DNA of 64,000 nucleotides, taken from assembly GCF_001623405.1 (NCBI RefSeq), contig NZ_LUHG01000110.1, forward strand, positions 1-64,000. The letters are read 5' to 3'. The notes beneath the pieces were generated by a model, which searched no databases, was not told the DNA's origin, and was given only the letters and a program-made list of their open reading frames with translations. The position numbers and the translations under genes were made by a program. Origin of the DNA: Hydrotalea flava (GTDB lineage: Bacteria > Bacteroidota > Bacteroidia > Chitinophagales > Chitinophagaceae). Position 1 is the stretch's first letter; each line of letters starts with the position of its first letter. Below, one piece after another: positions 1-9,325 of the stretch.

Positions 1-277
1 CGTTGGATACACGCAACTGACCCAAAGCAGGATTTTCAAAAGCCATTTCTACAACAGCCTTCTCAATTTCCGGCTCAATTCTGTTTTGCGGAATTGGTTT
101 TTTGCGACTAATTTCTTTCAAGGCAATAGGGCCACCTGTATCATAGAGTTCTTTGATCCGGTAAAAGCTATCCCGGCTGTAACCATAAACACGGCAGGCC
201 TCCGATACGTTACCTAACTTTTCTGCTAATTTCAGTAATCCTAACTTGCTTTGGATTAATTTTGTTTCTACATTCAT
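1..277 (-). CDS. IS481-family transposase, N-terminal fragment (cut by window edge)
   Basis: About 92 codons are visible, starting at an ATG at 277 and running off the left edge. The product begins [20 protein letters not shown] and continues with a helix-turn-helix region ([20 protein letters not shown], roughly residues 23-42), then [14 protein letters not shown] and a stretch ending QLRVSN. This is the typical N-terminus of IS481-type integrase-like transposases, in which a winged helix that recognises the terminal repeats precedes the DDE catalytic core. The core is not in view, so intactness cannot be judged. The start codon sits only three bases inside the inner repeat copy of the IS end. 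Confidence 0.85.
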   Translation of the reverse strand, partial: MNVETKLIQSKLGLLKLAEKLGNVSEACRVYGYSRDSFYRIKELYDTGGPIALKEISRKKPIPQNRIEPEIEKAVVEMAFENPALGQLRVSN

Positions 278-279
278 TT

Positions 280-342
280 CTGACAGTTTTTAAAGTGGTT
301 AAATTGTTTGTTATTTCATTCACAATTTAACCCAACTGTCAG
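280..342. repeat. Inverted repeat pair at the IS end, able to form a hairpin in front of the transposase start
   Basis: CTGACAGTT (280-288) and GGTTAAATTG (297-306) are matched in inverse orientation by CAATTTAACC (323-332) and AACTGTCAG (334-342). The two arms differ only by an internal bulge of about eight bases. The outer arm is probably the IS terminal repeat; the inner arm ends directly upstream of the transposase ATG. Confidence 0.75.
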
Positions 343-364
343 ATTAAGTTTTAACTATTTCAAC

Positions 365-401
365 AAAACAGACCTCCAAATTTATTGTGGTCTGTTTTTT
401 T
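365..401 (+). terminator. Rho-independent terminator-like hairpin beside the IS
   Basis: AAACAGACC (366-374) pairs perfectly with GGTCTGTTT (389-397) around a 14-base loop, and is followed by a run of T to 401. It would stop plus-strand transcription. No complete plus-strand gene precedes it here, so it may be left from the locus into which the IS jumped. Confidence 0.55.
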
Positions 402-770
402 ATGCATACTATCATCATACTATGACGTTGCTTCAATATTTGGATAAAACAAATTCATTTGTTTCCAGTGATAACTTAAAAATACTTGTCAATGCATACA
501 AGAGAAATGCGTAAATCCATCTTATTCAAACAGCATTATGATATGATTATAACCAGATAATCCATCGATCATTTTAACAGTATTTGTAACTGAATAAGGT
601 TAGCAACTATTCTAAAATTTTATTTTATTTTTACTTATAATTTATATTATGTTAAATAAAATAAAACAATTAAGAATTAATATAGCATTAGAAATTGGCA
701 GGCCATCTCCTTATTTAATGCGGTGGATACCTAACTAAAAAATCAAGTTACTTTGGTAAGTCATAGTCAT
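402..770. other. AT-rich intergenic stretch, no gene seen
   Basis: The stretch is very A+T-rich with low-complexity T/A runs around 615-670. A short open frame at 421-513 has no recognisable features. I see no RNA gene, promoter match or remnant coding sequence that can be supported. Confidence 0.5.
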
Positions 771-807
771 AAAAAAAACCCACAAACAAATGTTTATGAG
801 TTTTTTT
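771..807 (-). terminator. Rho-independent terminator after the secreted repeat protein gene
   Basis: On the minus strand, A-rich AAAAAAACTCATAAACA pairs with TGTTTGTGGGTTTTTTT (two or three G-U pairs), ending in a U run. It lies 22 bases past the stop codon at 829. Confidence 0.75.
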
Positions 808-828
808 AGTAAGAAATTGAAATATTAA

Positions 829-2205
829 TTAATTTCCGTTTGCAGAAATTAACTGATCATAGAATTTAACTTTTGCATCGTAGGTATCAAATAATTTTTG
901 ATCAGCCTTCGATTTATCACGTTTGTAACTATACATATTGTATAAAATATCTAACGACTTGTTGTAACAATTTTTTTCTGCTGATGATTTATTAGGAACA
1001 GCTTTTAAAGCCCTATAAGCGTTTTCTAACCATGTAATAGTGCTATCGGCAGCTGTTGCAGCAGGTTTATCTAATTCTGCATTGGCTTTTTTAATGGCAT
1101 CTACCTGTGGTTTAATTTGTGCATCATAAGCTGCTTTTTTCTTTGGATCTTTAATATCGGCTTTTGCGGCATTTAATTTTTGGAGTGAACGAATATTGTC
1201 TCTCATTTTATCATCTAATGCATTAAACTCTAAATTATACAACACACCGGCATTGTAAGCAGCAATACCATTGGTAGTATCTTTTGTATAAGCACGTTCA
1301 AAAGCCAATCTTGCCTTGTTTTTGTAATAAACTTCCTGTGTACTGTCTAATTTATCTTTCTCAGCTTTGGGTATATTGGCAAACATCTCACCAAACTGAA
1401 GGTATTTTGCAGCGGTTAATGTTCCGGCAGCATCTTCCTTATCAAATAAATCAGCTTTTTCCTGAAGGGTATAATTTTTATTCAAATAATCGGTTTCATA
1501 ATCATCCCATTCCCCATTTGGATAGAATTTTTTGGCCATACCCAGCCATTTATCAAAATCGGCTTTGTTTTTATTGTTGCTGGCGCTTACCAATAAAAAT
1601 TTATAAATATCCTCGTATTCTTTTCCATGAACTGAGCTGTCTGCAAGTCTGCCATAGTATTGATACGCTTTATCTAATTTTTTGTCATTCTGATTGGCAT
1701 AAGCAGCATATAAAATGGAAGTAGTGTCAAAATTCATTTTGGCGGTACTCCATTTGTTTTCAAAAATTACATCACTGTAATCAACTGCATAACCAAAATA
1801 AAAAGCGGCCGAATCCCATTTTTTGGAATTGAATTCTTTTACACCCTGGCTAAATGAAGTAACGTAGAGGTTAAATGGAATATCCTGACCACCATTTTCT
1901 TTTAAAATTTTATAGTCCGGATCCATTTCTTTGTATTTTTTAAAAGCTTCTGCAGCAGTTACCTCAGTATTGGGATATTTTTCTCTGGTTTTATCATCTT
2001 TATACAAGGCAGCATACACTTTGGCTTTCCAGAACCAGCCTTCTGCTTTGGCTTGTGCTTTGGGTTCCTGCATTAATTTATCAATTTCTGTCTTGGCATT
2101 TTCTACCTGGTTCAGTAACAATGCCGTTTGCACTTTTTTAAAATCCTGCGCTTTTAAAGCTGTTAAGCCTACTGCAAAAAAGGCAACCAATAAAAGTTTT
2201 TTCAT
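829..2205 (-). CDS. Secreted TPR-like protein, function unknown
   Basis: A 458-residue protein with a clear signal peptide (MKKLLLVAFFAVGLTALKAQ, cleavage near residue 20), so it is exported to the periplasm or outer membrane. The rest is helix-rich and lysine-rich with repeated patterns such as AFKKYKEMDP, YYGRLADSS, AAYNAGVLYNLEF and AYRALKAVP that look like degenerate tetratricopeptide repeats, which usually bind proteins. No catalytic motif is visible. It lies about 100 bases downstream of gyrA on the same strand and has its own terminator at 771-807, so it may be co-transcribed with gyrA or have its own promoter in the AT-rich gap. The exact partner or process cannot be told from sequence; the TPR assignment rests on pattern and context. 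Confidence 0.7.
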   Translation of the reverse strand: MKKLLLVAFFAVGLTALKAQDFKKVQTALLLNQVENAKTEIDKLMQEPKAQAKAEGWFWKAKVYAALYKDDKTREKYPNTEVTAAEAFKKYKEMDPDYKILKENGGQDIPFNLYVTSFSQGVKEFNSKKWDSAAFYFGYAVDYSDVIFENKWSTAKMNFDTTSILYAAYANQNDKKLDKAYQYYGRLADSSVHGKEYEDIYKFLLVSASNNKNKADFDKWLGMAKKFYPNGEWDDYETDYLNKNYTLQEKADLFDKEDAAGTLTAAKYLQFGEMFANIPKAEKDKLDSTQEVYYKNKARLAFERAYTKDTTNGIAAYNAGVLYNLEFNALDDKMRDNIRSLQKLNAAKADIKDPKKKAAYDAQIKPQVDAIKKANAELDKPAATAADSTITWLENAYRALKAVPNKSSAEKNCYNKSLDILYNMYSYKRDKSKADQKLFDTYDAKVKFYDQLISANGN

Positions 2206-2306
2206 GTGTTTATGTTTATTGTTTTATAAAATCATATATCAGTTTTACATACTTTTTATGCGTTAATGATTTTATGAATATGTGTCTGATATTTTTAAAT
2301 TTATTT

Positions 2307-5012
2307 TTAATTTTCTGAAATAGGTTCGTTCGGGTTAATATCTGGTTCCAGGTTATTGGTTGAGGCATCATCATTGGGTTTATTTGCATTTGAATTAACC
2401 TCACTTGAAAGCACGGTATTTTCAGTTGAAGGATCTGGTTCTGCATCCTGTTCTTCAATAGTTGATATGGCTGCAATGGCATCATCGGCATCCAATCTGA
2501 TTAAAATTACCCCTTGTGTTGCTCTGCCAGCTTCTTTAATATTGGCAATTGGCGTACGCAAGGTAATACCCGATTTGCAGGTGATAATTAAATCCTCTGT
2601 ATCTTCCACTGCTCTTATACCGACTAATTTACCGGTTTTTTCGGTAACATGAATGGTTTTTACCCCTTTTCCTCCTCTATTTGTAATGCGATAAACATCT
2701 TCTCCATCTGCATCAATTAAAGGTGTTCTTTTACCAAACCCTTTTTCACTAATTACCAGAATGGTTTTGCTTTTATCGGCTTTATCAACACATACCATGC
2801 CAACCACTTCATCGGTGGCATCATCTACTTCAATACCCTGTACACCAATGGCACCGCGTCCGGTAGGTCTTACTTTTATTTCCGGAAAACGTATTGCCCT
2901 GCCCGATTTCACCGCTAACATGATTTCATGATTGCCATTGGTCATCTTGGCTTCTAATAATTCATCCCCCTCATTAATGGTAATGGCATTTACGCCGGTA
3001 GCACGGGGGCGACTAAAATCTTCCAGATGAGTTTTTTTGATAATGCCTCTTTTGGTACAAAGCACTATAAATTTATCCTGAAGCGAGGCTTTGTCATCCA
3101 AATTATTCACATTCAGAATGGCTTTTACCTTATCATCCTGCGGAATTTGAATTAAATTTTGAATGGCTCTTCCTTTGCTTTGCTTTTCGCCTTCGGGTAT
3201 TTCGTAAACCTTCAACCAAAAACAACGGCCTTTTTCAGTGAATATGAGCATGGTATCATGCGTAGATGCCACGAAAAGATGTTCTACAAAATCTTCTTCT
3301 CGTGTTTTAGTGCCAATGGCTCCTCTTCCACCTCTTTTTTGCTGACGGTACTCCGTTGCTGTAGTACGTTTAATGTAGCCTAAATGTGAGATGGTAATTA
3401 CAACATCTTCTTCCTTAATAAAATCGAGCATGTTCATCTCTTCAGCCAAATACTGAATTTCGGAGCGTCTTTTATCACCAAATTTTTCTTTAATTTCAAT
3501 CAGTTCTTTCGAAATTAAATCATATCGAAGACCTTCATCGGCCAACAGTTCTTTTAAATGCCGGATAGTATTAATCAGGCCATTGAATTCTTCAATAATT
3601 TTATTGCGTTCCATGCCGGTAAGGCGTTGTAAACGTAATTCTAAAATTGCTTTGGCCTGTAATTCTGATAATCCAATTGCCTGTTGGTATAATTCTAATG
3701 AAACATCTGTAAATAATTCTTGTGCCAGATACCATTTTTCTTCGGCGCTTTTTTGCATTAAAGCAGCCTTGGCCTCATCAGGGGTTTGGCTGGCTCTAAT
3801 CAGTGCTATTACCTCATCTAAATGATCCAATGCTTTCAGATACCCTTCTAAAATATGTGCTCTTTCTTCTGCTTTCCTTAAATCGAATTTAGCCCTGCGG
3901 GTTACCACCTCCATCCTGAATTGAATAAATTCGCTGATAAGGTCTTTTAAATTCATGATTTTAGGCCGACCATGATTGATAGCTACGTTGTTTATACCAT
4001 AACTGGTTTGTAGTTCGGTATATTTATACAATTGGTTGATGATAACACTGGCAACTGCATCGCGTTTTAAATCCAATACAATTCTGGTTCCTTCCCTGCT
4101 GTTGCTTTCATTGTTAACGTGCGCAATTCCATCAATGGTTTTATCGTTCACCAATTGACCAATTTTATCTGTAAGCGCATCCAATCCTACCTGATAAGGT
4201 GCTTCGGTTATCACAATTTGCTCTCTGCCACTGGGTTTAGTATCAATATGGCATTTCCCGCGAACAACTACCCTGCCCCTGCCTGTTAAAAATGCCTGCT
4301 TTACACCTTCCATGCCATAAATAACGCCACCTGTCGGGAAATCGGGTGCTTTAATATATTGCATTAATTCCTCAATGGTAATGTCCCGGTTTTGAATGTA
4401 TGCTACGCAACCATCCACTACTTCACTCAGGTTATGCGGCATCATATTGGTAGCCATACCAACGGCAATGCCACTGCTGCCATTTACAAGTAATTGCGGT
4501 ATACGAGTAGGTAAAACAGTAGGTTCCTGAAGCGAATCATCGAAATTGAGTTGGAAATCAACAGTTTCTTTTTCAATATCTTCCAGCATGGCTTCTGCAA
4601 AGCGATGTAAACGCACCTCCGTATAACGCATCGCAGCAGGAGGATCTCCATCCTGATTACCGAAGTTTCCCTGACTGTCCACCATTACATTGCGCATCGT
4701 CCAGTCCTGTGCCATCCGCACCAATGTATCATAAATGGAGGCATCACCATGTGGATGGTATTTACCCATTACTTCACCCACAATACGGGCCGATTTTTTA
4801 TAAGGTTTGTTACTGCTGTTACCTAATTCATGCATGGCAAACAGCACTCTTCTGTGTACAGGTTTAAAGCCATCCCTTACATCCGGCAAGGCTCTGCCTA
4901 CAATCACCGACATTGAGTAGTCGATGTAGGCGGTTTTCATTTGTTCCTCGATATTTACCTGAATAATACGGTCGTTATCGTTTGTTTTCTCGGGCAATAA
5001 ATTTTCTTCCAT
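2307..5012 (-). CDS. gyrA: DNA gyrase subunit A
   Basis: Subunit A of the type II topoisomerase that introduces negative supercoils; it works with GyrB, which is not in this window. The 901-residue product has the breakage-reunion domain with the catalytic tyrosine at 130 ([10 protein letters not shown]), the quinolone-determining stretch [18 protein letters not shown] (residues 85-102), and a C-terminal beta-pinwheel region with the GyrA box QKRGGRG at 558-564, which separates true GyrA from ParC. An acidic, asparagine-rich tail of about 50 residues explains the length above the usual 830-875. The residue equivalent to E. coli Ser83 is Ala91, while Asp87 is kept (Asp95). Start at the ATG at 5012, 33 bases after a strong hairpin in the leader. 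Confidence 0.97.
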   Translation of the reverse strand: MEENLLPEKTNDNDRIIQVNIEEQMKTAYIDYSMSVIVGRALPDVRDGFKPVHRRVLFAMHELGNSSNKPYKKSARIVGEVMGKYHPHGDASIYDTLVRMAQDWTMRNVMVDSQGNFGNQDGDPPAAMRYTEVRLHRFAEAMLEDIEKETVDFQLNFDDSLQEPTVLPTRIPQLLVNGSSGIAVGMATNMMPHNLSEVVDGCVAYIQNRDITIEELMQYIKAPDFPTGGVIYGMEGVKQAFLTGRGRVVVRGKCHIDTKPSGREQIVITEAPYQVGLDALTDKIGQLVNDKTIDGIAHVNNESNSREGTRIVLDLKRDAVASVIINQLYKYTELQTSYGINNVAINHGRPKIMNLKDLISEFIQFRMEVVTRRAKFDLRKAEERAHILEGYLKALDHLDEVIALIRASQTPDEAKAALMQKSAEEKWYLAQELFTDVSLELYQQAIGLSELQAKAILELRLQRLTGMERNKIIEEFNGLINTIRHLKELLADEGLRYDLISKELIEIKEKFGDKRRSEIQYLAEEMNMLDFIKEEDVVITISHLGYIKRTTATEYRQQKRGGRGAIGTKTREEDFVEHLFVASTHDTMLIFTEKGRCFWLKVYEIPEGEKQSKGRAIQNLIQIPQDDKVKAILNVNNLDDKASLQDKFIVLCTKRGIIKKTHLEDFSRPRATGVNAITINEGDELLEAKMTNGNHEIMLAVKSGRAIRFPEIKVRPTGRGAIGVQGIEVDDATDEVVGMVCVDKADKSKTILVISEKGFGKRTPLIDADGEDVYRITNRGGKGVKTIHVTEKTGKLVGIRAVEDTEDLIITCKSGITLRTPIANIKEAGRATQGVILIRLDADDAIAAISTIEEQDAEPDPSTENTVLSSEVNSNANKPNDDASTNNLEPDINPNEPISEN

Positions 5013-5044
5013 GTATCTTTTGTAGTACTAATGAGATGAATAAC

Positions 5045-5074
5045 CCTGTAAACCCAAAGTGGGGGTTTAACAGG
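5045..5074 (-). promoter_or_regulatory. Stem-loop in the gyrA 5' leader
   Basis: On the minus strand, CCTGTTAAACCC pairs with GGGTTTACAGG around a 7-base loop, with one bulged T. It lies between the candidate gyrA promoter and the start codon and would be at or very near the 5' end of the mRNA. There is no U run after it, so it is not a terminator. Confidence 0.6.
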
Positions 5075-5078
5075 ATGG

Positions 5079-5086
5079 CGAAGATA
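5079..5086 (-). promoter_or_regulatory. Candidate gyrA promoter, -7 box TATCTTCG
   Basis: TATCTTCG is one base from the Bacteroidota TAnnTTTG box and stands about 70 bases upstream of the gyrA start. No convincing TTTG box is seen about 19 bases further upstream. Confidence 0.4.
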
Positions 5087-5388
5087 GCTTTTTTGCTGCT
5101 AAAATCAGGCATTTAAAGCCCTTTTTTCATAGATTTTTCCACAGGATATATACATTAAATTGTTGGTTCTATCCGGCAATTTCAGGTATCACTTTTTAAT
5201 AACCATTTTATGCCCATATCTTTGAAAAAAAGGCGGGTTTTGGTATTTAAATATGGCGGAAGTACTAACGCTTTCGAATCATTTAAATACTCACTTTTTA
5301 TAAACACAGGAAAGTTTTCAGTTGCTTGTTTTGAATAGTGCAAACCCGGATGTAAATATAAAATTGGATTGGAGCAAATTATATACAT
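5087..5388. other. Divergent intergenic region between gyrA and the saccharopine dehydrogenase-like gene
   Basis: About 300 bases without a supported gene. A perfect TAnnTTTG match (TATCTTTG, 5217-5224, plus strand) could drive the rightward pair and would give a leader of about 160 bases. A minus-strand open frame across 5182-5388 has no recognisable features and is taken as spurious. Confidence 0.45.
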
Positions 5389-6705
5389 ATGAAAAATATT
5401 TTATTGTTTGGTGCGGGTAAATCGGCTACCGTACTGATTGAATATTTAAAAAAAACAGCCACTCAATATAATTGGTCTGTTACAGTTGCAGATGCAAATG
5501 CTGCAATTGCAGCAGAAAAAGTGGGGCAGCATGCATTGGTGAAAGCTGTGGGTATTGCTATTGAAAATGCAGCACAGCGTATTGCACTGATACAACAGGC
5601 TAACGTTGTAATTTCGATGCTTCCTCCGGCTTTACATTATATTGTGGCAAAAGATTGTCTGGAACACAACAAGCATTTACTGACTGCCAGCTATGTTGAT
5701 GAAAATTTACAGCAAATGGCTACAGCCATTCAGGAAAAGCAATTGCTTTTTTTGTGTGAAATGGGTTTAGATCCGGGCATTGATCATATGAGTGCCATGC
5801 AAATGATCGCCTCCATTCAGAAAAAGGGCGGAAAAATTACTTCCTTTCAATCGCATTGTGGCGGTTTGGTGGCACCGGAAAGTGATGATAATGCCTGGCA
5901 TTATAAAATTAGTTGGAACCCTCGAAATGTAGTGATGGCCGGAAAAGCCGGGGCAGTATTTAAAGAAAATAATACCATTGTGCATGTACCTTATCAGCAA
6001 ATTTTTGCCAATTGTACTCCACTGAAAAATGCATCCATACCCGGGTTGGTATATTACTCAAACAGAGATTCTTTGCATTACATGGATCAATATGCGTTAT
6101 CACATGCTGAAACCTTTAAACGCACCACCATTCGATATGCTGATTTTTGTAAAGGCTGGCAATGGATGGTTGATTGGCAATTAACAGATGAAAAGTTACA
6201 ATATGCAACAGATGGTATGTGTATTGCTGAATTTTATCAGCAGCATTTTGAAAAAATTGGTTTGGAAGATCTGTACCATCAACTCCCAACAACACCACTG
6301 ATGCAAAGCCAGTTGCAACAAATTGGCTGGTATGATGTTGCTACTCAAATTAACAAAGGTACTTGCAGTGCTGCTGATGTGTTACAATTTATTCTGGAAA
6401 AAAAATGGGCATTGCAACCCAACGATAAAGATTTGGTGATGATGATTCATGAAATTGAGTATACAATTGAAAACCAAAAATTTTATCATATTGCTGAATT
6501 AAAAGTAACAGGTGAAAATGCCATGCAAACTGCCATGGCTAAAACAGTAGGTTTACCGCTGGGTATTGCAGCAACACTTCTGTTAAACAATCAGCTCAAT
6601 GTAAGAGGGCTGCATATACCCACACATCCTGCCATTTACAACACGGTTTTGCCTTTATTAGAACAGGAAGGAGTTTGTTTTACTACATCAACGCATGTTA
6701 TTTAA
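5389..6705 (+). CDS. Saccharopine dehydrogenase family protein (LYS9-like)
   Basis: A 438-residue NAD(P)-dependent oxidoreductase of the saccharopine dehydrogenase family. The N-terminus has the Rossmann fingerprint GAGKSATVLIEYL (residues 8-20), followed by SMLPPALHYIVAKDCLEHNK, typical of the substrate-facing loop after the first domain, and EMGLDPGIDHMSAM (about 124-137), a signature of saccharopine reductase-like members. These enzymes interconvert saccharopine and aminoadipate semialdehyde plus glutamate, but many bacterial homologues have other or unknown substrates. In this window there is no other lysine-catabolism gene, so the substrate is open. It is followed after 5 bases by the MutS-like gene and is probably co-transcribed with it. 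Confidence 0.85.
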   Translation: MKNILLFGAGKSATVLIEYLKKTATQYNWSVTVADANAAIAAEKVGQHALVKAVGIAIENAAQRIALIQQANVVISMLPPALHYIVAKDCLEHNKHLLTASYVDENLQQMATAIQEKQLLFLCEMGLDPGIDHMSAMQMIASIQKKGGKITSFQSHCGGLVAPESDDNAWHYKISWNPRNVVMAGKAGAVFKENNTIVHVPYQQIFANCTPLKNASIPGLVYYSNRDSLHYMDQYALSHAETFKRTTIRYADFCKGWQWMVDWQLTDEKLQYATDGMCIAEFYQQHFEKIGLEDLYHQLPTTPLMQSQLQQIGWYDVATQINKGTCSAADVLQFILEKKWALQPNDKDLVMMIHEIEYTIENQKFYHIAELKVTGENAMQTAMAKTVGLPLGIAATLLLNNQLNVRGLHIPTHPAIYNTVLPLLEQEGVCFTTSTHVI

Positions 6706-6710
6706 AATTT

Positions 6711-8501
6711 ATGAACGATTCAATTCATCAGTTACAGGTATTCTATCAAAATAAAATTCAGGATTATACTTTAGCTGTACATCGGTTAAAAAATAAAATC
6801 AATGCAGTTGCATTTTTCCGTGCTATATTTTTTGTAGCATGGCTGTATTTGTTATACCAATATTTTACAAATAACAATCAGGTAATTCTATTATTGTCTT
6901 TTCTTGGTTTAGCCGGTTTTCTGGCATTGATTTCCATTCATTTAAATTTTAAAAATAAAAAACAGATTTGCCAGAATAAATTATGGCTGGCACAAAATGA
7001 ATGGAATGTATTGGACGAAAAAGACAATGCATTTGATGATGGGAACGAATTTTTTGTGAATACAGCTTATTATGCCGATCTGGATATTTTCGGAAAAAAA
7101 TCATTGTTTCATTTGTTGAACAGAACCACTACTTACTTGGGTAAACAGGCATTATTTCATCAATTGAGCAATCCAATGCTGCAAAAAGAAAAAATATTAT
7201 TGTATCAATCTGCCATAAAAACTTACAGCACTCAATACAGCATTATGGAGACTTGGATTGCTATAGCCATGCTGTACAAAAATGATGAAACAGTTCATAC
7301 CAACGGCATTCAGCAATGGATAACTAATTTTACTTCATTAACCGGCCGTACCTATTGGAATAGCATCAGGTATATACTTCCTGCCCTTTCTATTGTGGCA
7401 TTCATCTATACTTTAGATACCGGCAATTATGCATGGCTTTCCATTTGTATTGTATTGAATTGGTTACATGTAGGAATTGCGGGAAAATACAACGGTAAAG
7501 CATTTGCTACTTTAGGTAAGCAACAGGAAGTGCTGAATACTTATAGTAAGCTTTTAGATGTATTTAAAAATGTATATGCAAATGATGCAGTTGTTTTACA
7601 ACAGCTAAAAGAAAAAGCAAATGAAGGCTGTAAAAGTATAGCCAAACTTTCATTCATTGCCAATCTGATTCATCAACGATTCAATTTATTGGCCACTACC
7701 CTCTTAAATAGCTTATTGATGTATGATGTACATTGTACTGTTTTATTAGATAACTGGCTCCACAATAATAAAAACAAAATCAACGCATGGTTGGAAGCCA
7801 TAGGTGAAATTGAATACCTGAATAGTATGGCATTGTTTGCTTATAACCATCCCGCATTTGTGTATCCTGAAATTGAAACAGAAGGAGTTATCATTACAGC
7901 AGCTAATTTAGGCCATCCAATGATATCCGGGAAGCAATTGGTTAAAAACTCATTTCAATTGCAACAAGCGGGTGTGTTATTAATAACCGGCTCTAACATG
8001 AGTGGTAAAAGTACTTTTTTAAGAACTGTAGGTATCAATATCTTGTTGGCCGAAATAGGCGCGCCGATTTGTGCTACGCAATTTTCATTTACGCCCATGC
8101 ATCTATTTACCTGTATCAGAATTTCAGACTCATTGCAAGAAAATACTTCCTATTTTATGGCTGAACTTCAAAAATTGGCTGATATTAAAACACAATTATC
8201 AACCCGTCATCCTGCATTAATTTTAATTGATGAAATATTAAGGGGCACCAACTCATGTGATAAATATGAAGGTTCAGCACAATTTATTTTACAGTTAATA
8301 CAGCAGCCTTGTATTGTTTTATTTGCTACACACGATTTAAAATTGAGTTTATTAGAGGAAATGTATCCAAACAACATTACCAATTATTGTTTTGAAAGTA
8401 CCATAGAAAACAACCATCTAAGCTTTGACTATGTGCTACGAAAAGGGATTGCACAAAATAAAAATGCCACATTTTTAATGAAAAAAATGGGCATTACATA
8501 A
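6711..8501 (+). CDS. Membrane-anchored MutS-family ATPase
   Basis: A 596-residue protein with a C-terminal MutS-type ABC ATPase: Walker A GSNMSGKST (427-435), Walker B LILIDEIL (503-510) and a downstream ATHD motif (539-542). It lacks the mismatch-binding domain I of true MutS. Instead it has two hydrophobic segments near the N-terminus (about 35-52 and 57-76) and two in the middle (about 221-235 and 239-256), so it is predicted to sit in the inner membrane. The central part resembles the MutS core/clamp helices. Such MutS-related membrane proteins are common in Bacteroidota but uncharacterised. I chose the ATG at 6711 because an upstream in-frame ATG at 6675 lies inside the preceding gene. 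Confidence 0.85.
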   Translation: MNDSIHQLQVFYQNKIQDYTLAVHRLKNKINAVAFFRAIFFVAWLYLLYQYFTNNNQVILLLSFLGLAGFLALISIHLNFKNKKQICQNKLWLAQNEWNVLDEKDNAFDDGNEFFVNTAYYADLDIFGKKSLFHLLNRTTTYLGKQALFHQLSNPMLQKEKILLYQSAIKTYSTQYSIMETWIAIAMLYKNDETVHTNGIQQWITNFTSLTGRTYWNSIRYILPALSIVAFIYTLDTGNYAWLSICIVLNWLHVGIAGKYNGKAFATLGKQQEVLNTYSKLLDVFKNVYANDAVVLQQLKEKANEGCKSIAKLSFIANLIHQRFNLLATTLLNSLLMYDVHCTVLLDNWLHNNKNKINAWLEAIGEIEYLNSMALFAYNHPAFVYPEIETEGVIITAANLGHPMISGKQLVKNSFQLQQAGVLLITGSNMSGKSTFLRTVGINILLAEIGAPICATQFSFTPMHLFTCIRISDSLQENTSYFMAELQKLADIKTQLSTRHPALILIDEILRGTNSCDKYEGSAQFILQLIQQPCIVLFATHDLKLSLLEEMYPNNITNYCFESTIENNHLSFDYVLRKGIAQNKNATFLMKKMGIT

Positions 8502-8524
8502 CTATTTTTTCAAATTAAAATTAG

Positions 8525-9298
8525 CTAATTCAGCTTACGAATCCATATATTTTTAAAGCTAATTGGTTTACTTTTATCACCATGTGCCTGCAATTTAATG
8601 GGGGCAGGTCCATGTGCTTTATAAAAAGGTTTACCAATGTATAAAGTTTGACCTTTTAAAACAGTATTGTTTTGTATTAACACTCCGTTTTGAAAAACCG
8701 TTACACGTGCAGGAGATGCAAGCGAACCATCTTCATTAAAACGTGGTGCTGTCCAAACTACATCATACGACTGCCATTCTCCAGGTTTGCGACAAGCATT
8801 TACCAATGGTGGAAATTGTTTATAAATACTACCTGCTTGTCCGTTTACATAAGTAGTATTTTTATAGTTATCTAAAATTTGTAATTCATAACCCGCATCG
8901 CCGGGGCCGGTTGAAGCAAGGAATAAGCCACTATTGCCCCTTGCCTGTCCTTCCCCCTCAATATCGGCAGGTATTCGCCATTCAATATGCAACTGATAAT
9001 CAGTAAAAGTTTCTTTGGTTTGAATATTGCCTGCTTTTTTGTTTACAGTAAGTATGCCTTTCGATACCAGCCAATCAGCCTGCTGTGATGGGTTATTGGC
9101 ATTTTCCCATGCATTTAAATTTTTGCCATCAAATAAAATAATGGCATCTGAAGGTGGGTTGGTAAATGCAGACATACCTGGCGTAACAATGGGCGGCACA
9201 GGTAACCACTGTTCAGTTTCCTTTGGATCGGTTTGGGCAAATAAACTGAAGGCGGTACACAAAGCCAGCGCCGACAGTATTGTTTTTTTGTTAAACAT
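8525..9298 (-). CDS. Secreted DUF1080 (3-keto-disaccharide hydrolase-like) protein
   Basis: A 257-residue exported protein: signal peptide MFNKKTILSALALCTAFSLFAQ, then a DUF1080 domain with the typical IILFDGKNLNAW (about 53-64), GNSGLFLAS, YELQILDNY and the closing FKNIWIRKLN. The fold is a concanavalin-type beta-sandwich; some members hydrolyse 3-keto-glycosides, others probably only bind sugars. It sits alone between the convergent MutS-like gene and rnr, with no sugar-oxidoreductase partner nearby. It is therefore assigned by family, with the substrate unknown. Confidence 0.88.
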   Translation of the reverse strand: MFNKKTILSALALCTAFSLFAQTDPKETEQWLPVPPIVTPGMSAFTNPPSDAIILFDGKNLNAWENANNPSQQADWLVSKGILTVNKKAGNIQTKETFTDYQLHIEWRIPADIEGEGQARGNSGLFLASTGPGDAGYELQILDNYKNTTYVNGQAGSIYKQFPPLVNACRKPGEWQSYDVVWTAPRFNEDGSLASPARVTVFQNGVLIQNNTVLKGQTLYIGKPFYKAHGPAPIKLQAHGDKSKPISFKNIWIRKLN

Positions 9299-9325
9299 GT
9301 TGGTTGTTTTTAAGGATGATACAAT

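Larger units (their letters stand above)
1..346 (-). mobile_element. IS481-family insertion sequence, partial (transposase 5' end side)
   Basis: The stretch carries the start of an IS481-type transposase reading leftwards and, outside it, a terminal sequence with the motif CTGACAGTTGGGTTAAATTG (read on the minus strand from about 342 inwards), which resembles known IS481-type ends. The outer boundary at about 346 is an estimate because the other end and the target duplication lie outside the window. Confidence 0.7.

Noticed and set aside
308-514. Open frame of 68 codons across the IS end and the AT-rich flank
   Set aside because: It begins inside the IS terminal region, runs through the terminator hairpin and has no recognisable pattern.
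1284-1724. Plus-strand open frame of 146 codons
   Set aside because: It lies fully inside the secreted repeat protein gene on the other strand and has the composition of an antisense shadow.
5182-5388. Minus-strand open frame of 68 codons between gyrA and the saccharopine dehydrogenase-like gene
   Set aside because: No family pattern, and it would overlap the leader and likely promoter of the plus-strand gene.
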